From Mesorhizobium sp. Root554 (lineage in GTDB: Bacteria; Pseudomonadota; Alphaproteobacteria; Rhizobiales; Rhizobiaceae): 64,000 nt of DNA. The notes beneath the pieces are model-generated. The model made no database searches, was not told where the DNA came from, and saw only the letters and a program-made list of their open reading frames with translations. Below are positions 1 through 8,874 of the stretch, one piece after another. Position 1 is the stretch's first letter. Each line of letters opens with the position of its first letter. The stretch lies in NCBI RefSeq assembly GCF_001427025.1, contig NZ_LMGA01000001.1, forward strand, positions 1,437,943-1,501,942, in the 5' to 3' direction. A program made the position numbers and the translations under genes.

Positions 1-74
1 GGCGCGCGGAAAAAAGCTCCCGCGCCCAAAACTTCTGGATTGAACGCCGCCTTGCTTCGGGTCGGCGGAAAAGC

Positions 75-506
75 CTAGTTCGTCACCACGATACGCGTAT
101 TGCTCGGGCCGAGTTCCTTGACCATCGAATAGAAGGTCGCGGCGTTGGCCGTATGCAGCCGCACGCAGCCGTGCGAGGCAGGACGTCCGAGTTGCCTGAC
201 GGCCCCGGTGCCGTGGATGGCATAGCCGCCGCGGAAGAACACGGAATACGGCATCGGCGACATGTCGTATTTGCGCGAATACCACATGCGATGCATGCGC
301 TGCGGCCGATAGCTGCCGCGCGGCGTGATATACCCCTGGCGCGCTGTCGAAACCTTCCAGCGGTAGATGACCAGCCCGTTCCGGCTTACAGTCATTGTCT
401 GCGTGGAGACATTGATGTTAGCCACCAGCGCCGCTGCACTTGCGCCCACGGAAGACCCTATAAGCATAGCGCCAAGCGCTATTGCCATGAGAAACATCTT
501 CTTCAT
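75..506 (-). CDS. L,D-transpeptidase (YkuD domain), exported
   Basis: A 143-residue protein with a signal peptide (residues 1-25, ending in ASA) followed almost directly by a YkuD domain. The catalytic signature is visible: IHGTG with His98, then SHGCVRL with nucleophile Cys114. Members of this family form 3-3 cross-links in peptidoglycan or attach lipoproteins to it in the periplasm. At this length it is a minimal single-domain enzyme without a peptidoglycan-binding module. It is transcribed alone, divergently from the M20 peptidase gene. Family assignment is secure; which of the L,D-transpeptidase reactions it performs cannot be read from sequence. Confidence 0.93.
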   Translation of the reverse strand: MKKMFLMAIALGAMLIGSSVGASAAALVANINVSTQTMTVSRNGLVIYRWKVSTARQGYITPRGSYRPQRMHRMWYSRKYDMSPMPYSVFFRGGYAIHGTGAVRQLGRPASHGCVRLHTANAATFYSMVKELGPSNTRIVVTN

Positions 507-754
507 GCGTCAACCCCCTCTTAGATTGCCCTTGTCTACCCCGACGCGTGCTATTTCACGCAGTTTTTCATTCTTTTAAAGATGCCACGCTCACTTTAGC
601 CGCGAGTTGTTTCGAAAATGACCGATCCGAACCGGAAAATTTAAACAATTTCCTGTGAAATCGCTCTGCCCGCCTCTGTGCCGGCAAAATCCTCGTCCCT
701 GCACCAAGACTCCGGCCCTTGCAAAACGGGGCTGTTCCCTGCTCAACTCCAAGC

Positions 755-2035
755 ATGAACGACCGACTTTTCCGCGCCGTCGATTCCCGCCGGGACGATC
801 TGGTGACGCTGACCGCCGAACTGATCCGATTTCCCACGGTCAACCCGCCGGGCGAGGCCTATCGCCCCTGCGCTGAATATATCGGCGAGCGCCTGCGCGA
901 ACGCGGGTTCGGCGTCGAGTTCATTCGCGGCGAAGGCGCGCCCGGCGACACTGACCGCTATCCGCGCATCAATGTCGTCGCCCGTTTCGACGGCCGCGTG
1001 CCCGGCCCGACCGTGCATTTCAACTCGCATATCGACGTGGTCGAGGCCGGTGAAGGCTGGACGGTCGATCCCTTCGCCGGCGAGGTGAAGGACGGGCGCG
1101 TCTATGGGCGCGGCGCCTGCGACATGAAGGGCGGACTGGCTGCCTCCATCATCGCGGTCGAGGCGTTCATGGAAACCTATCCGGATTTCCCCGGCGCCAT
1201 CGAGATTTCCGGCACGGTCGACGAAGAGTCCGGCGGCTTCGGCGGCGTCGCGCATCTGGCCAGGCTCGGCTACTTTTCAAGGCCGAAGGTCGACCACGTC
1301 ATCATTCCCGAACCTCTCAACAAGGACCGCATCTGCCTCGGCCATCGCGGCGTCTGGTGGGCCGAAATCGAGACCCACGGCCAGATCGCGCATGGCTCGA
1401 TGCCGTTCCTCGGTGACAGCGCCGTGCGCCACATGAGCGCCGTGCTGCAAGCCTTCGAGGAAGAGCTTTTCCCGGCGCTCGACCGCAAGATGACGGCGAT
1501 GCCGGTGGTGCCGGAAGGCGCGCGGCGTTCGACCATGAACATCAATTCCATCCATGGCGGCCAGACCGAGGATTTCCGGCCCGGCCTGCCCGCGCCCAAC
1601 GTTCCCGATTCCTGCCGCCTCACCATCGACCGCCGTTTCCTGCTGGAGGAAAAAATCGAAGAGGTGAAGGCAGAGGTAACATCGATCCTCGACCGGCTGA
1701 AGCGCGACCGGCCGAAATTCAACTACGATATCCGCGACCTGTTCGAGGTGTTGCCGCTGATGACCGAGCGCGACGCACCCGTGGTCAAGGCGGTGGCGCA
1801 AGGCATCATGGAGGTGTTCGACCGCGAGCCGGACTACGTCATTTCGCCCGGCACCTATGACCAGAAGCACATTGCGCGGATCGGCCACATCTACGACTGC
1901 ATCGCCTACGGGCCGGGCATTCTCGACCTTGCCCATCGGCCGGACGAGTGGGTTGGCATCGACGACATGGTGCAATCCGCCAAGGTGATGGCGATCGGCC
2001 TGAATGTGCTTTTGCGTGGCAAGGCCGGGGACTGA
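755..2035 (+). CDS. M20 family metallopeptidase (ArgE/DapE-like deacylase)
   Basis: A 426-residue di-zinc amidohydrolase. Metal-ligand motifs are in the expected order: SHIDVV (His, then Asp), YGRGACDMKGG (bridging Asp), TVDEESGG (general base Glu and ligand Glu) and a C-terminal HRPDEW His. The family hydrolyses N-acyl or peptide bonds of small substrates (acetylornithine, succinyl-diaminopimelate, dipeptides). ATG 755 is chosen because it begins the conserved helix; an upstream in-frame ATG at 719 would add residues unlike the family. It is followed 72 bp later by a peptide-type ABC importer, so a role on an imported peptide or N-acyl amino acid is plausible inference. The exact substrate is unknown, and argE or dapE are not claimed. 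Confidence 0.9.
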   Translation: MNDRLFRAVDSRRDDLVTLTAELIRFPTVNPPGEAYRPCAEYIGERLRERGFGVEFIRGEGAPGDTDRYPRINVVARFDGRVPGPTVHFNSHIDVVEAGEGWTVDPFAGEVKDGRVYGRGACDMKGGLAASIIAVEAFMETYPDFPGAIEISGTVDEESGGFGGVAHLARLGYFSRPKVDHVIIPEPLNKDRICLGHRGVWWAEIETHGQIAHGSMPFLGDSAVRHMSAVLQAFEEELFPALDRKMTAMPVVPEGARRSTMNINSIHGGQTEDFRPGLPAPNVPDSCRLTIDRRFLLEEKIEEVKAEVTSILDRLKRDRPKFNYDIRDLFEVLPLMTERDAPVVKAVAQGIMEVFDREPDYVISPGTYDQKHIARIGHIYDCIAYGPGILDLAHRPDEWVGIDDMVQSAKVMAIGLNVLLRGKAGD

Positions 2036-2107
2036 GGTGGTGCCGCCGATTTACTCTGCGGCCAAATCAGGCTTCTATCCTGCGAACGGGAAAATGGGAG
2101 TAGGCAG

Positions 2108-3586
2108 ATGAATTCGTGGAAGAGCGTTCTGGCGGCGACAGCCCTCGCACTGGCGTCGGCAACATCGGCAATGGCCGCGCGGACCGACATCGTGATCGGC
2201 ATCCCGCTCGAGCCGCCTCACCTCGATCCCACCGCCAGCGCCGCCGCCGCCATTGACGAGGTGCTTTACGCCAATGTCTTTCAGGGCCTCACCCGCATCG
2301 GACCGAGCGGCGAGGTGCTGCCCGATCTTGCCGAGAGCTGGACCATCTCCGACGACGGCAAGACCTACACCTTCAAGCTGCACAGCGGCGTGAAATTCCA
2401 CGACGGCAGCGACTTCAATGCCGACGACGTGAAGTTCTCGCTCGACCGGGCGCGCGGCGAAAAATCGGCCAATGCCCAAAAAGCCCTGTTCGCCGCCATC
2501 GACACGGTCGAGGTGGTCGATCCCGCGACCGTCAAGATCACACTCAAGAACCCGCAGGGCTCCTTCCTCTACAATCTCGGCTGGGGCGATGCGGTGATCG
2601 TGGCGCCGGAATCAGCCGACACGAACAAGGAAAAGCCGATCGGCACCGGGCCGTTCAGGTTCGAGAACTGGGCCAAGGGCTCTTCGATCACGCTGGTGAA
2701 ATCCGCCGACTACTGGGGCGAGCCGGCCTTCCTGGACAAGGCCGAGTTCCGCATCGTGCCTGACGCAGCCGCCGCCGTGCCGGCGCTGCTTTCGGGCGAC
2801 GTACAGGCGTTTCCGTTCTTCCAGCCGGACGGCGTCGCGCAGATCGAGGGCGATCCGCGCTTCAGCGTCGTCGTCGGCGCCACCGAGGGCGAGACGCTGC
2901 TGTCCATGAACAACAAGAAGCCGCCCTTCGACAATCTCAAGGTGCGGCAGGCGATCTCCTACGCGCTGGACCGCGCCGCCATCGTCGAGGGCGCCTCCGC
3001 CGGCTTCGGCAAGCCGATCGGCTCGCACCAGTCACCGGCCAGCAAGGATTACGTCGACCTGACCGGCATGTACCCGCACGACGTCGCCAAGGCCAAGGAA
3101 CTGCTCAAGGAGGCTGGCCTTGAAAACGGCTTCAAGGCGACGCTGAAGCTGCCGCCGCCCTCCTATGCCCGTCTCGGCGGCGAGATCATCGCCTCGCAAC
3201 TGCGCGAAGTCGGCATCGACCTCGAGATCATTCCGGTCGAATGGGCGCAGTGGCTGGAGCAGGTGTTCAAGGGCAAGGATTTCGACCTCACCATCGTCTC
3301 CCACACCGAGCCGAACGACATCGATATCTATTCGCGCAAGGACTACTATTTCAACTACGACAATCCCGCCTTCGACAAGGTGATCGGGGAACTGAAGGTC
3401 ACCTCCGACGAGGCCAAGCGCAAGGATTTGCTCGGCCAGGCGCAGAAAATCCTCGCCGAGGACGCCGTGGTCGGCTTCCTTTTCGAGCTTCCCAAGGTTG
3501 GCGTCTGGGATGCCAAGCTGGAGGGATTCTGGACGGACGCGCCGATCCAGGCCAACGACATCACCAAGGTGAAGTGGAAGGATTGA
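2108..3586 (+). CDS. ABC transporter substrate-binding protein, peptide/nickel family (SBP_bac_5)
   Basis: A 492-residue periplasmic binding protein with a Sec signal peptide (MNSWKSVLAATALALASATS...AMA). The family-5 hallmarks are clear: an N-terminal ANVFQGLTRI segment, LAESWTISDDGKTYTFKL, and FHDGSDFNADDVKFSLDR. This is the solute receptor of the import system encoded directly downstream (two permeases and a double ATPase). A ribosome-binding site (gggagtaggcag) precedes ATG 2108. A RIME-like hairpin element separates it from the permease genes, a common way to make binding-protein mRNA outnumber permease mRNA. The ligand (dipeptide, oligopeptide or other) cannot be deduced. Confidence 0.93.
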   Translation: MNSWKSVLAATALALASATSAMAARTDIVIGIPLEPPHLDPTASAAAAIDEVLYANVFQGLTRIGPSGEVLPDLAESWTISDDGKTYTFKLHSGVKFHDGSDFNADDVKFSLDRARGEKSANAQKALFAAIDTVEVVDPATVKITLKNPQGSFLYNLGWGDAVIVAPESADTNKEKPIGTGPFRFENWAKGSSITLVKSADYWGEPAFLDKAEFRIVPDAAAAVPALLSGDVQAFPFFQPDGVAQIEGDPRFSVVVGATEGETLLSMNNKKPPFDNLKVRQAISYALDRAAIVEGASAGFGKPIGSHQSPASKDYVDLTGMYPHDVAKAKELLKEAGLENGFKATLKLPPPSYARLGGEIIASQLREVGIDLEIIPVEWAQWLEQVFKGKDFDLTIVSHTEPNDIDIYSRKDYYFNYDNPAFDKVIGELKVTSDEAKRKDLLGQAQKILAEDAVVGFLFELPKVGVWDAKLEGFWTDAPIQANDITKVKWKD

Positions 3587-3595
3587 GGACAGCTT

Positions 3596-3721
3596 CCTTC
3601 TCTCCGTTCACGGGGAGAAGATGCCGGCAGGCAGATGAGGGGCGAGCTGACTTTGGAAATATTCATGCTGCCCCTCATCCGGCCCTTCGGGCCACCTTCT
3701 CCCCGTAAACGGGGAGAAGGA
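3596..3721. repeat. RIME-like palindromic intergenic repeat
   Basis: The gap between the binding-protein gene and the first permease gene is filled by two mirrored modules. The left has CTCCGTTCACGGGGAGAA then GCAGATGAGGGGC; the right has GCCCCTCATCCGGCC then a perfect hairpin TTCTCCCCGT-AA-ACGGGGAGAA (3697-3718). This matches the style of rhizobial intergenic mosaic elements (RIME). The hairpins could attenuate transcription or protect the upstream mRNA 3' end; that part is inference. Confidence 0.85.
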
Positions 3722-3738
3722 AAAGTGCTACAATCGCC

Positions 3739-4686
3739 ATGACCGCCTATCTCCTCAAGCGTATCGCCATAGCCATCGCCACGCTGGTGCTGGCCTCGCT
3801 TGTCGTCTTCGCCGTGCTGGAGATCGTGCCGGGCGATCCGGCCCGCCTGATGCTCGGGATGAACGCCAGCGCCGAGCAGGTCGAGCAGTTGCGCACGCAG
3901 ATGGGCCTCAACGACCCGCTGCTGCTGCGCTATCTGCATTGGGCGGGCGATCTGCTGACCTTGGATCTCGGCCGCTCCCTCACCTACTCTGTCCCGGTGC
4001 TCGACCTCGTGCGCGAGCGCGTCGCGGTCTCCCTGCCGCTGGCGCTCATCGCGCTGGCGCTTTCGGCCGTCATCGCCATTCCGGTCGGGCTCTATTCCGC
4101 CAGCCGCCGCGGCCATGCCGGCGACACGCTGGCCATGGGGGCGGCGCAGATCGGCGTCGCGATACCGAATTTCTGGTTCGCGCTGATGCTGATCTACCTG
4201 TTCGCCGTATGGCTGCGGCTGGTGCCGGCCGGCGGCTTCCCCGGCTGGGGCAACGGCATCTGGCCGGCGCTCAAATCCCTGCTCCTGCCGGCGGTGGCGC
4301 TGGCCCTGCCGCAGGCGGCGATCCTCGCCCGCGTCACCCGCTCGGCGCTGATCGACGTGCTGAACGAGGACTATATCCGCACAGCCCGCGCCAAGGGCCT
4401 GCCTTACCGCGCCGTTCTATGGCAGCACGCGCTGCGCAACGCGATGATCCCGGTGCTCACCATCCTCGGCCTGCAATTCGCCTTCCTGCTGGCCGGCACC
4501 ATCATCATCGAAAACGTCTTCTACCTGCCGGGTCTCGGTCGCCTCGTCTTCCAGGCGATCACCCAGCGCGACTTGATCGTGGTGGAGAGTGTCGTGATGC
4601 TGCTGGTCGCCGCCGTCATCGCTGTCAACCTCATCGTCGACCTGTCCTACGCAATCGTCGATCCGCGCCTCAGAGGCCGCGAATGA
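3739..4686 (+). CDS. ABC transporter permease, DppB-like
   Basis: A 315-residue inner-membrane permease of the binding-protein-dependent family. It starts with the typical first helix (MTAYLLKRIAIAIATLVLASLVVF), then the IVPGDPARLMLG and LGLDRSLTYS-type segments. Near the C-terminus it carries the EAA cytoplasmic loop that contacts the ATPase (DYIRTARAKGL). About six membrane helices are expected. It partners with the DppC-like permease, whose start codon overlaps its stop (ATGA), so the two are translationally coupled. Family assignment is firm; substrate unknown. Confidence 0.93.
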   Translation: MTAYLLKRIAIAIATLVLASLVVFAVLEIVPGDPARLMLGMNASAEQVEQLRTQMGLNDPLLLRYLHWAGDLLTLDLGRSLTYSVPVLDLVRERVAVSLPLALIALALSAVIAIPVGLYSASRRGHAGDTLAMGAAQIGVAIPNFWFALMLIYLFAVWLRLVPAGGFPGWGNGIWPALKSLLLPAVALALPQAAILARVTRSALIDVLNEDYIRTARAKGLPYRAVLWQHALRNAMIPVLTILGLQFAFLLAGTIIIENVFYLPGLGRLVFQAITQRDLIVVESVVMLLVAAVIAVNLIVDLSYAIVDPRLRGRE

Positions 4687-5552
4687 CGCTGCCTGTCGAT
4701 GTCTCAAGGGAGAAACCGGAGCGGCTTGTCGCCAGGGCCTTCGCCAACCGCTCTTTCGTGATCGGCTTTGTGATTGCGGTGTCCGTCGTCGCCATGGCGC
4801 TGCTGTCGTTTTTCTGGACGCCATTCGATGTGACAAAACTGGTCATCGCCGACAAGACGCAGGCGCCGTCCCTCACGCACTGGTTCGGCACCGATCATTT
4901 CGGCCGCGACATCCTGTCCATGGTCATGGTTGGCGCGCGCAATTCCATCGCCGTGGCGCTGGTGGCGGTCGGCATCGGCATGGGCATCGGCGTTCCGCTG
5001 GGCTGCCTCGCCGCCGCGCGCGGCGGCTGGCTGGACGAAATCGTCATGCGGCTGAACGACCTTGTCTTCGCCTTCCCTGCCCTGCTCTCCGCCATCATGA
5101 TCACCGCGATCTTCGGACCCGGCGCAGTCAACGCCATCATCGCCATCGGCATCTTCAACATTCCCGTCTTCGCGCGCGTTTCCCGCGCCGGCGCGCTCGC
5201 CATCTGGCCGCGCGAATACATCCTCGCAGCGCGAGCCGCCGGCAAGAACCGCACGCTGATCACGCTTGAACATGTCCTGCCCAACATCGCCACGCTGCTT
5301 CTGGTGCAGGGCACCATCCAGTTCGCGCTCGGCATCCTCGCCGAGGCCAGCCTGTCCTATGTCGGCCTCGGCTCGCAGCCGCCGATGCCGAGCTGGGGCC
5401 GCATGCTGTTCGAAGCACAGACCCGCATGGCCATCGCGCCGTGGATGGCGATCTTCCCCGGCATGGCCATCGTCGTCACCGTGCTGGGCCTCAATCTGCT
5501 CGGCGACGGCATCGCCGATATCCTCGACCCTAAATCGCGGCGGCGTTCATGA
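4683..5552 (+). CDS. ABC transporter permease, DppC-like
   Basis: A 289-residue inner-membrane permease. The N-terminal cytoplasmic segment is followed by one helix, then the characteristic HWFGTDHFGRDILSMVM motif of DppC/OppC proteins and the EAA loop (REYILAARAAGKN). The start at 4683 overlaps the stop of the DppB-like gene by ATGA, and its own stop overlaps the start of the ATPase gene by ATGA, so the three genes are tightly coupled. An open frame runs upstream of 4683, but it lies antisense-like in another frame of the DppB gene and is not used. Heterodimerises with the preceding permease. Confidence 0.93.
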   Translation: MTLPVDVSREKPERLVARAFANRSFVIGFVIAVSVVAMALLSFFWTPFDVTKLVIADKTQAPSLTHWFGTDHFGRDILSMVMVGARNSIAVALVAVGIGMGIGVPLGCLAAARGGWLDEIVMRLNDLVFAFPALLSAIMITAIFGPGAVNAIIAIGIFNIPVFARVSRAGALAIWPREYILAARAAGKNRTLITLEHVLPNIATLLLVQGTIQFALGILAEASLSYVGLGSQPPMPSWGRMLFEAQTRMAIAPWMAIFPGMAIVVTVLGLNLLGDGIADILDPKSRRRS

Positions 5553-7243
5553 GCCCGCCCAAAGGTCTGCTCCAGATCGAGAACCTGTCCCTCGAGATCG
5601 GCGGCGTACCGGTGCTGAAGGACGTGGACCTTGCCATCGAGCGCGGCGAGGTGATGGGGTTGGTCGGCGAATCCGGCTCTGGCAAGTCGATGACGGCGCT
5701 GACGATCATGCAGTTGCTGCCCCACGCCGCCCGCGCCAGGGGCAGCGTCATCTTCGACGGCATCGACATTCTTGCCGCGACCGAAGACCAGATGTGCGCC
5801 CTGCGCGGCGACGATATCGGCATGGTCTTTCAGGAGCCGATGACGGCGCTCAATCCGGTCAAGACCATCGGCGGGCAAGTGGCGGAGGGCATACGCTGGC
5901 ACACCCGCGTCTCGCGCGCCGAGGCCGAGGATCGTGCCCGTCAAATTCTCGACCGGGTCGGCCTGCCGGAAGCGAAGTTCCCGCTGTCGCGCTATCCGCA
6001 CGAACTGTCCGGCGGCCAGCGCCAGCGCGTCGTCATCGCCATCGCCTGCGCGCTGAAGCCGAAGCTGCTGATCGCCGACGAGCCAACCACGGCGCTCGAC
6101 GTCGTGCTGCAGGCGCAGATCCTCGACCTTTTGCGCGATCTCGTCGCCGAGAACCGCATGGGCCTGCTGCTGATCTCGCACGACCTCGCCGTCGTCACCG
6201 AAATGGCCGACCGCATCACCATCCTGCGGCACGGCGAGGTGATGGAAGCCGGCGAAACGGCCCGCGTGCTGTCGGAGCAAGAACATCCCTACACACGTCA
6301 ACTGGCGCAGGCCTCGATGCATGTGCCGAGGCGGAAAGAGACGGCAATCGGCAGATGGGCAATCGGCAGTCGGGAAGGTTCGGATAATGTCCGATTGCCG
6401 ACTGCCGACCTGCCGACTGCCATTCCTCTCCTCTCCGTCCAGTCCATCTCCCGCCTCTACCCCGGCCGCCGCACTTCGCTCTTCCGCCGCGATGCGCCGG
6501 TGCATGCCGTCGACGATGTGTCGTTCACCATTGCCCCTGGCCAGTCAGTCGCCCTTGTCGGCCGCTCAGGCTGCGGCAAGTCCACCCTCGCCCGCATGAT
6601 CCTCGCCCTGGACAAACCGTCATCCGGCGAAATCCGCTTTCGCGGCGAGACGATCACCGGCAGGTCGGAGGCCGATCTCAAACCGGCCCGGCGCGACATG
6701 CAGGTCGTGTTCCAGGACCCTTACGGCTCCTTCGATCCGCGCCAGAAGGTGGAGAAGCTTGTCGCCGAGCCCCTGCATCTTCTGGAAGCACAGCCTTCGC
6801 CCGCCGAGCGGCGCGACATGGTGGTCCACGCGCTGCGCGAAGTCGGCTTGTCCGAAACCGATCTCAACAAATACCCGCACGAATTTTCGGGCGGACAGCG
6901 CCAGCGCCTTTCCATCGCCCGCGCCCTGATCACCCGGCCCAGACTGATCGTCGCCGACGAGCCGGTCTCGGCGCTCGACGTTTCGATCCGCGCGCAGGTG
7001 CTCGACCTCTTCGCCGATCTCAACGACCGGCTGGGGGTTGCGTATCTCTTCATCACCCACGACCTGACGGTGGCGCGGGCCATAACAGACGAGGTCATGG
7101 TCATGCATGACGGGCGGATCGTCGAACGAGGACCCACCCCCTCGGTGCTGGACAGTCCGCGTTCGGAAGCCGCCCAGGCGCTGGTCGCGGCCGCGCCCGA
7201 TCTCCATCGCGCGCTGGCCAAAAAGATACGGGAACAGGGGTGA
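5549..7243 (+). CDS. Fused double ABC ATPase (DppD-DppF type) of the peptide importer
   Basis: A 564-residue protein with two complete ABC domains. Domain 1 (about residues 5-260) has Walker A GESGSGKS, signature LSGGQRQR and Walker B LLIADEPTTALD. Domain 2 (about 295-560) has GRSGCGKS, FSGGQRQR and LIVADEPVSALD. All catalytic motifs look intact in both. It energises the import system of the two preceding permeases, with a 4-bp overlap to the DppC-like gene. Odd point: the linker between the two domains (about residues 265-291) is encoded by a heptad repeat element that stays in frame (6343-6421). Its residues (ETAIGRWAIGSRE...LPTADLPTAIP) have no resemblance to ABC family sequence. Confidence 0.94.
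   Translation: MSPPKGLLQIENLSLEIGGVPVLKDVDLAIERGEVMGLVGESGSGKSMTALTIMQLLPHAARARGSVIFDGIDILAATEDQMCALRGDDIGMVFQEPMTALNPVKTIGGQVAEGIRWHTRVSRAEAEDRARQILDRVGLPEAKFPLSRYPHELSGGQRQRVVIAIACALKPKLLIADEPTTALDVVLQAQILDLLRDLVAENRMGLLLISHDLAVVTEMADRITILRHGEVMEAGETARVLSEQEHPYTRQLAQASMHVPRRKETAIGRWAIGSREGSDNVRLPTADLPTAIPLLSVQSISRLYPGRRTSLFRRDAPVHAVDDVSFTIAPGQSVALVGRSGCGKSTLARMILALDKPSSGEIRFRGETITGRSEADLKPARRDMQVVFQDPYGSFDPRQKVEKLVAEPLHLLEAQPSPAERRDMVVHALREVGLSETDLNKYPHEFSGGQRQRLSIARALITRPRLIVADEPVSALDVSIRAQVLDLFADLNDRLGVAYLFITHDLTVARAITDEVMVMHDGRIVERGPTPSVLDSPRSEAAQALVAAAPDLHRALAKKIREQG
6343..6421. repeat. Heptad inverted repeat inside the ABC ATPase gene
   Basis: Left arm: ggcaatc, ggcagat, gggcaatc, ggcagtc. 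Right arm: gattgcc, gactgcc, gacctgcc, gactgcc. The right arm is close to the reverse complement of the left, giving a four-unit imperfect palindrome. The same heptads recur at 11707-11743 and at the right end of the window. The element is translated as the inter-domain linker of the fused ATPase. Confidence 0.8.
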
Positions 7244-7251
7244 GTGGCGAA

Positions 7252-7689
7252 CTACGGCTCGGTCGGCGCTCTCACCGCATCGACCGGGCTGATATCCAGA
7301 AGCTCCAGCGTCCGGCGCAGCAATCTCACCTCGTTCTCCGCCAGGTGACGATCGGCCTTGGCGATTTCCGCCATGTGCCGCGCCAGCAGCCGGCGGCGCT
7401 CGATGTCCAGCCCACGGAACATGGCGATCGCCTGCGAACCGGTCGTCTCGTAACCGAAGTCGTTCAGATACTCGACGACCCCGTCCATGCTCTCTGCGGA
7501 GATACCGAACGACTCCGCGCAGATGCGCCGCAACGTCTCCATTTCGTTCTCGCTGACAGAGCCGTCCGCCAGGATCATCCGGAACAGCATCAGCAGTTCG
7601 GCCGAAAGCACGGGATCCTCGGCCACCTTGCGGACGCCGGGATCGCCGTCGAGCGCGGCGCGTATCTGGTCTAGCAATGCGATGGCCAT
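7252..7689 (-). CDS. TerB-like (tellurite resistance family) protein
   Basis: A 145-residue all-helical protein without signal peptide or membrane segment. The pattern LLMLFRMILADGSVSENEMETLRRIC...FGI followed by a second repeat, MAEIAKADRHLAENEVRLLRRTLELLDI, is the TerB/DUF533 signature, with acidic residues (ADG, E, D) that in TerB proteins bind divalent metal. The biological role of stand-alone TerB proteins is not settled; tellurite resistance should not be assumed. It sits convergent to the ABC ATPase gene (9 bp apart) and divergent from the TauE-like gene. Confidence 0.75.
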   Translation of the reverse strand: MAIALLDQIRAALDGDPGVRKVAEDPVLSAELLMLFRMILADGSVSENEMETLRRICAESFGISAESMDGVVEYLNDFGYETTGSQAIAMFRGLDIERRRLLARHMAEIAKADRHLAENEVRLLRRTLELLDISPVDAVRAPTEP

Positions 7690-7801
7690 GCGTGTCCCCC
7701 ATGGAAGCTGGTCCGATAGTTAGCGCCAAATCGGCCTTGCGCAAAAGGGGTGGCTGTGGTCGAACGCCTTATCCCGCAGGCAGCGCAGCCTTTACCCGAA
7801 C

Positions 7802-8587
7802 ATGTTCGATCTTACCCTCCAGACCGTGGCCTTGCTGGCGTTTGCCGCCTTCTGCGCCGGTTTCATCGATTCCATCGCCGGCGGTGGCGGACTGGTCACC
7901 GTGCCGGCGCTGCTGCTGGCCGGCCTTTCGCCGGTCGAGGCGCTTGGCACCAACAAATTGCAGGGCCTGTTCGGCTCAGGCTCTGCGACGCTCGCTTATG
8001 CCTCGAAGGGGCAGGTCAATCCGCGCCGCCAGCTTCCCTCCGCCCTTCTCTGCTTTGCCGGCAGCGCCATTGGCGCCCTGGCCGCCACCGTGGTTCCCGG
8101 CGAAGTCCTCAGTGCAGCTCTCCCCATAGTCCTGATCGCCATTGCGATCTATTTCGCCGTCAAGCCCAACATGGGCGATGTCGACAGAGCCGAGCGCCTG
8201 TCGCCCTTCCTGTTCGGGCTCACCGTGGTGCCTGTCATCGGCTTCTATGACGGGCTGTTCGGGCCGGGCGCCGGCTCGTTCTACATGCTCGCCTTCGTGG
8301 CGCTGGCGGGCTACGGCGTGCTCAAGGCTACGGCCCACACCAAGCTGCTCAATTTCGCTTCCAATCTCGGCGGTTTCGCCGTGTTCGCCGCTGTCGGCGT
8401 CATTCATTGGAAGATCGGCCTGATGATGGGCGTTTGCCAATTCCTCGGTGCCCGCGTCGGGGCCCTGCTGGCCGTGCGTATCGGCGCCCGGCTGATCAAG
8501 CCGCTGCTGGTGCTGGTCTGCGTGGCGCTGGCGATCAAGCTGCTTTCCGATCCGCAAAACCCGCTGCGCACCGCCATTGGTGTGTGA
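7802..8587 (+). CDS. TSUP family permease (TauE/SafE-like)
   Basis: A 261-residue integral membrane protein with about eight hydrophobic helices. The N-terminal FAAFCAGFIDSIAGGGGLVTVPALLLAGLSP and the second half GFYDGLFGPGAGSFYMLAF are the duplicated signature of the TauE/SafE (DUF81) family. Members export sulfite, sulfoacetate or other small organic anions, or import them; the substrate here is unknown. No partner gene nearby suggests one. Start at ATG 7802; the upstream gap is 112 bp, divergent from the TerB-like gene. Confidence 0.9.
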   Translation: MFDLTLQTVALLAFAAFCAGFIDSIAGGGGLVTVPALLLAGLSPVEALGTNKLQGLFGSGSATLAYASKGQVNPRRQLPSALLCFAGSAIGALAATVVPGEVLSAALPIVLIAIAIYFAVKPNMGDVDRAERLSPFLFGLTVVPVIGFYDGLFGPGAGSFYMLAFVALAGYGVLKATAHTKLLNFASNLGGFAVFAAVGVIHWKIGLMMGVCQFLGARVGALLAVRIGARLIKPLLVLVCVALAIKLLSDPQNPLRTAIGV

Positions 8588-8639
8588 TCCGGTAGGCTGG
8601 TATCATGGTGCCGCATCGAATCACGATGCGGAGGAGGCA

Positions 8640-8813
8640 ATGATGAATCTCAGTGCACCTAAGCAGATCGTTTTCATCATAACCGTCATCATCGCGGTCA
8701 TCGCGTTGCTGATGGCGTTCGGTATTTTCAGTCTCGGCGCGTTGTCCGCCTTCTGGGTCATGACCATCGCCTATGTCGTGCTGGCGGTCGCCTGCCTGAT
8801 CCGCGGCGCCTAA
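8640..8813 (+). CDS. Small two-helix membrane protein, unknown function
   Basis: A 57-residue ORF beginning MMNLSAPKQ with a strong ribosome-binding site (ggaggca) immediately upstream; the adjacent ATG at 8643 is an equally possible start. It contains two predicted membrane segments (IVFIITVIIAVIALLMAFGIF and AFWVMTIAYVVLAVACLI). Such short hydrophobic proteins are common in rhizobial genomes. I do not recognise a named family and assign no function. Confidence 0.65.
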   Translation: MMNLSAPKQIVFIITVIIAVIALLMAFGIFSLGALSAFWVMTIAYVVLAVACLIRGA

Positions 8814-8830
8814 ATCTCCACCTCGGAGCC

Positions 8831-8865
8831 GAAGCGCCGGCGCGGCTGTATGTGGCCGGCGCTTC
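8831..8865. terminator. Bidirectional hairpin between convergent genes
   Basis: Perfect 11-bp inverted repeat GAAGCGCCGGC / GCCGGCGCTTC with a 13-nt loop, placed between the small membrane protein gene and the convergent cobQ. No long T-run follows, so termination is inferred from position and symmetry. Confidence 0.55.
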
Positions 8866-8874
8866 GATCCGAAC

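Noticed and set aside
1..74. Terminator or gene end left of the L,D-transpeptidase
   Set aside because: Only a weak CCGCC/GGCGG pair (47-51, 64-68) is present; too little to call, and no coding frame could be supported.
7252..7689. Tellurite-resistance operon
   Set aside because: Only a single TerB-like gene is present with no terC, terD or terZ neighbours.
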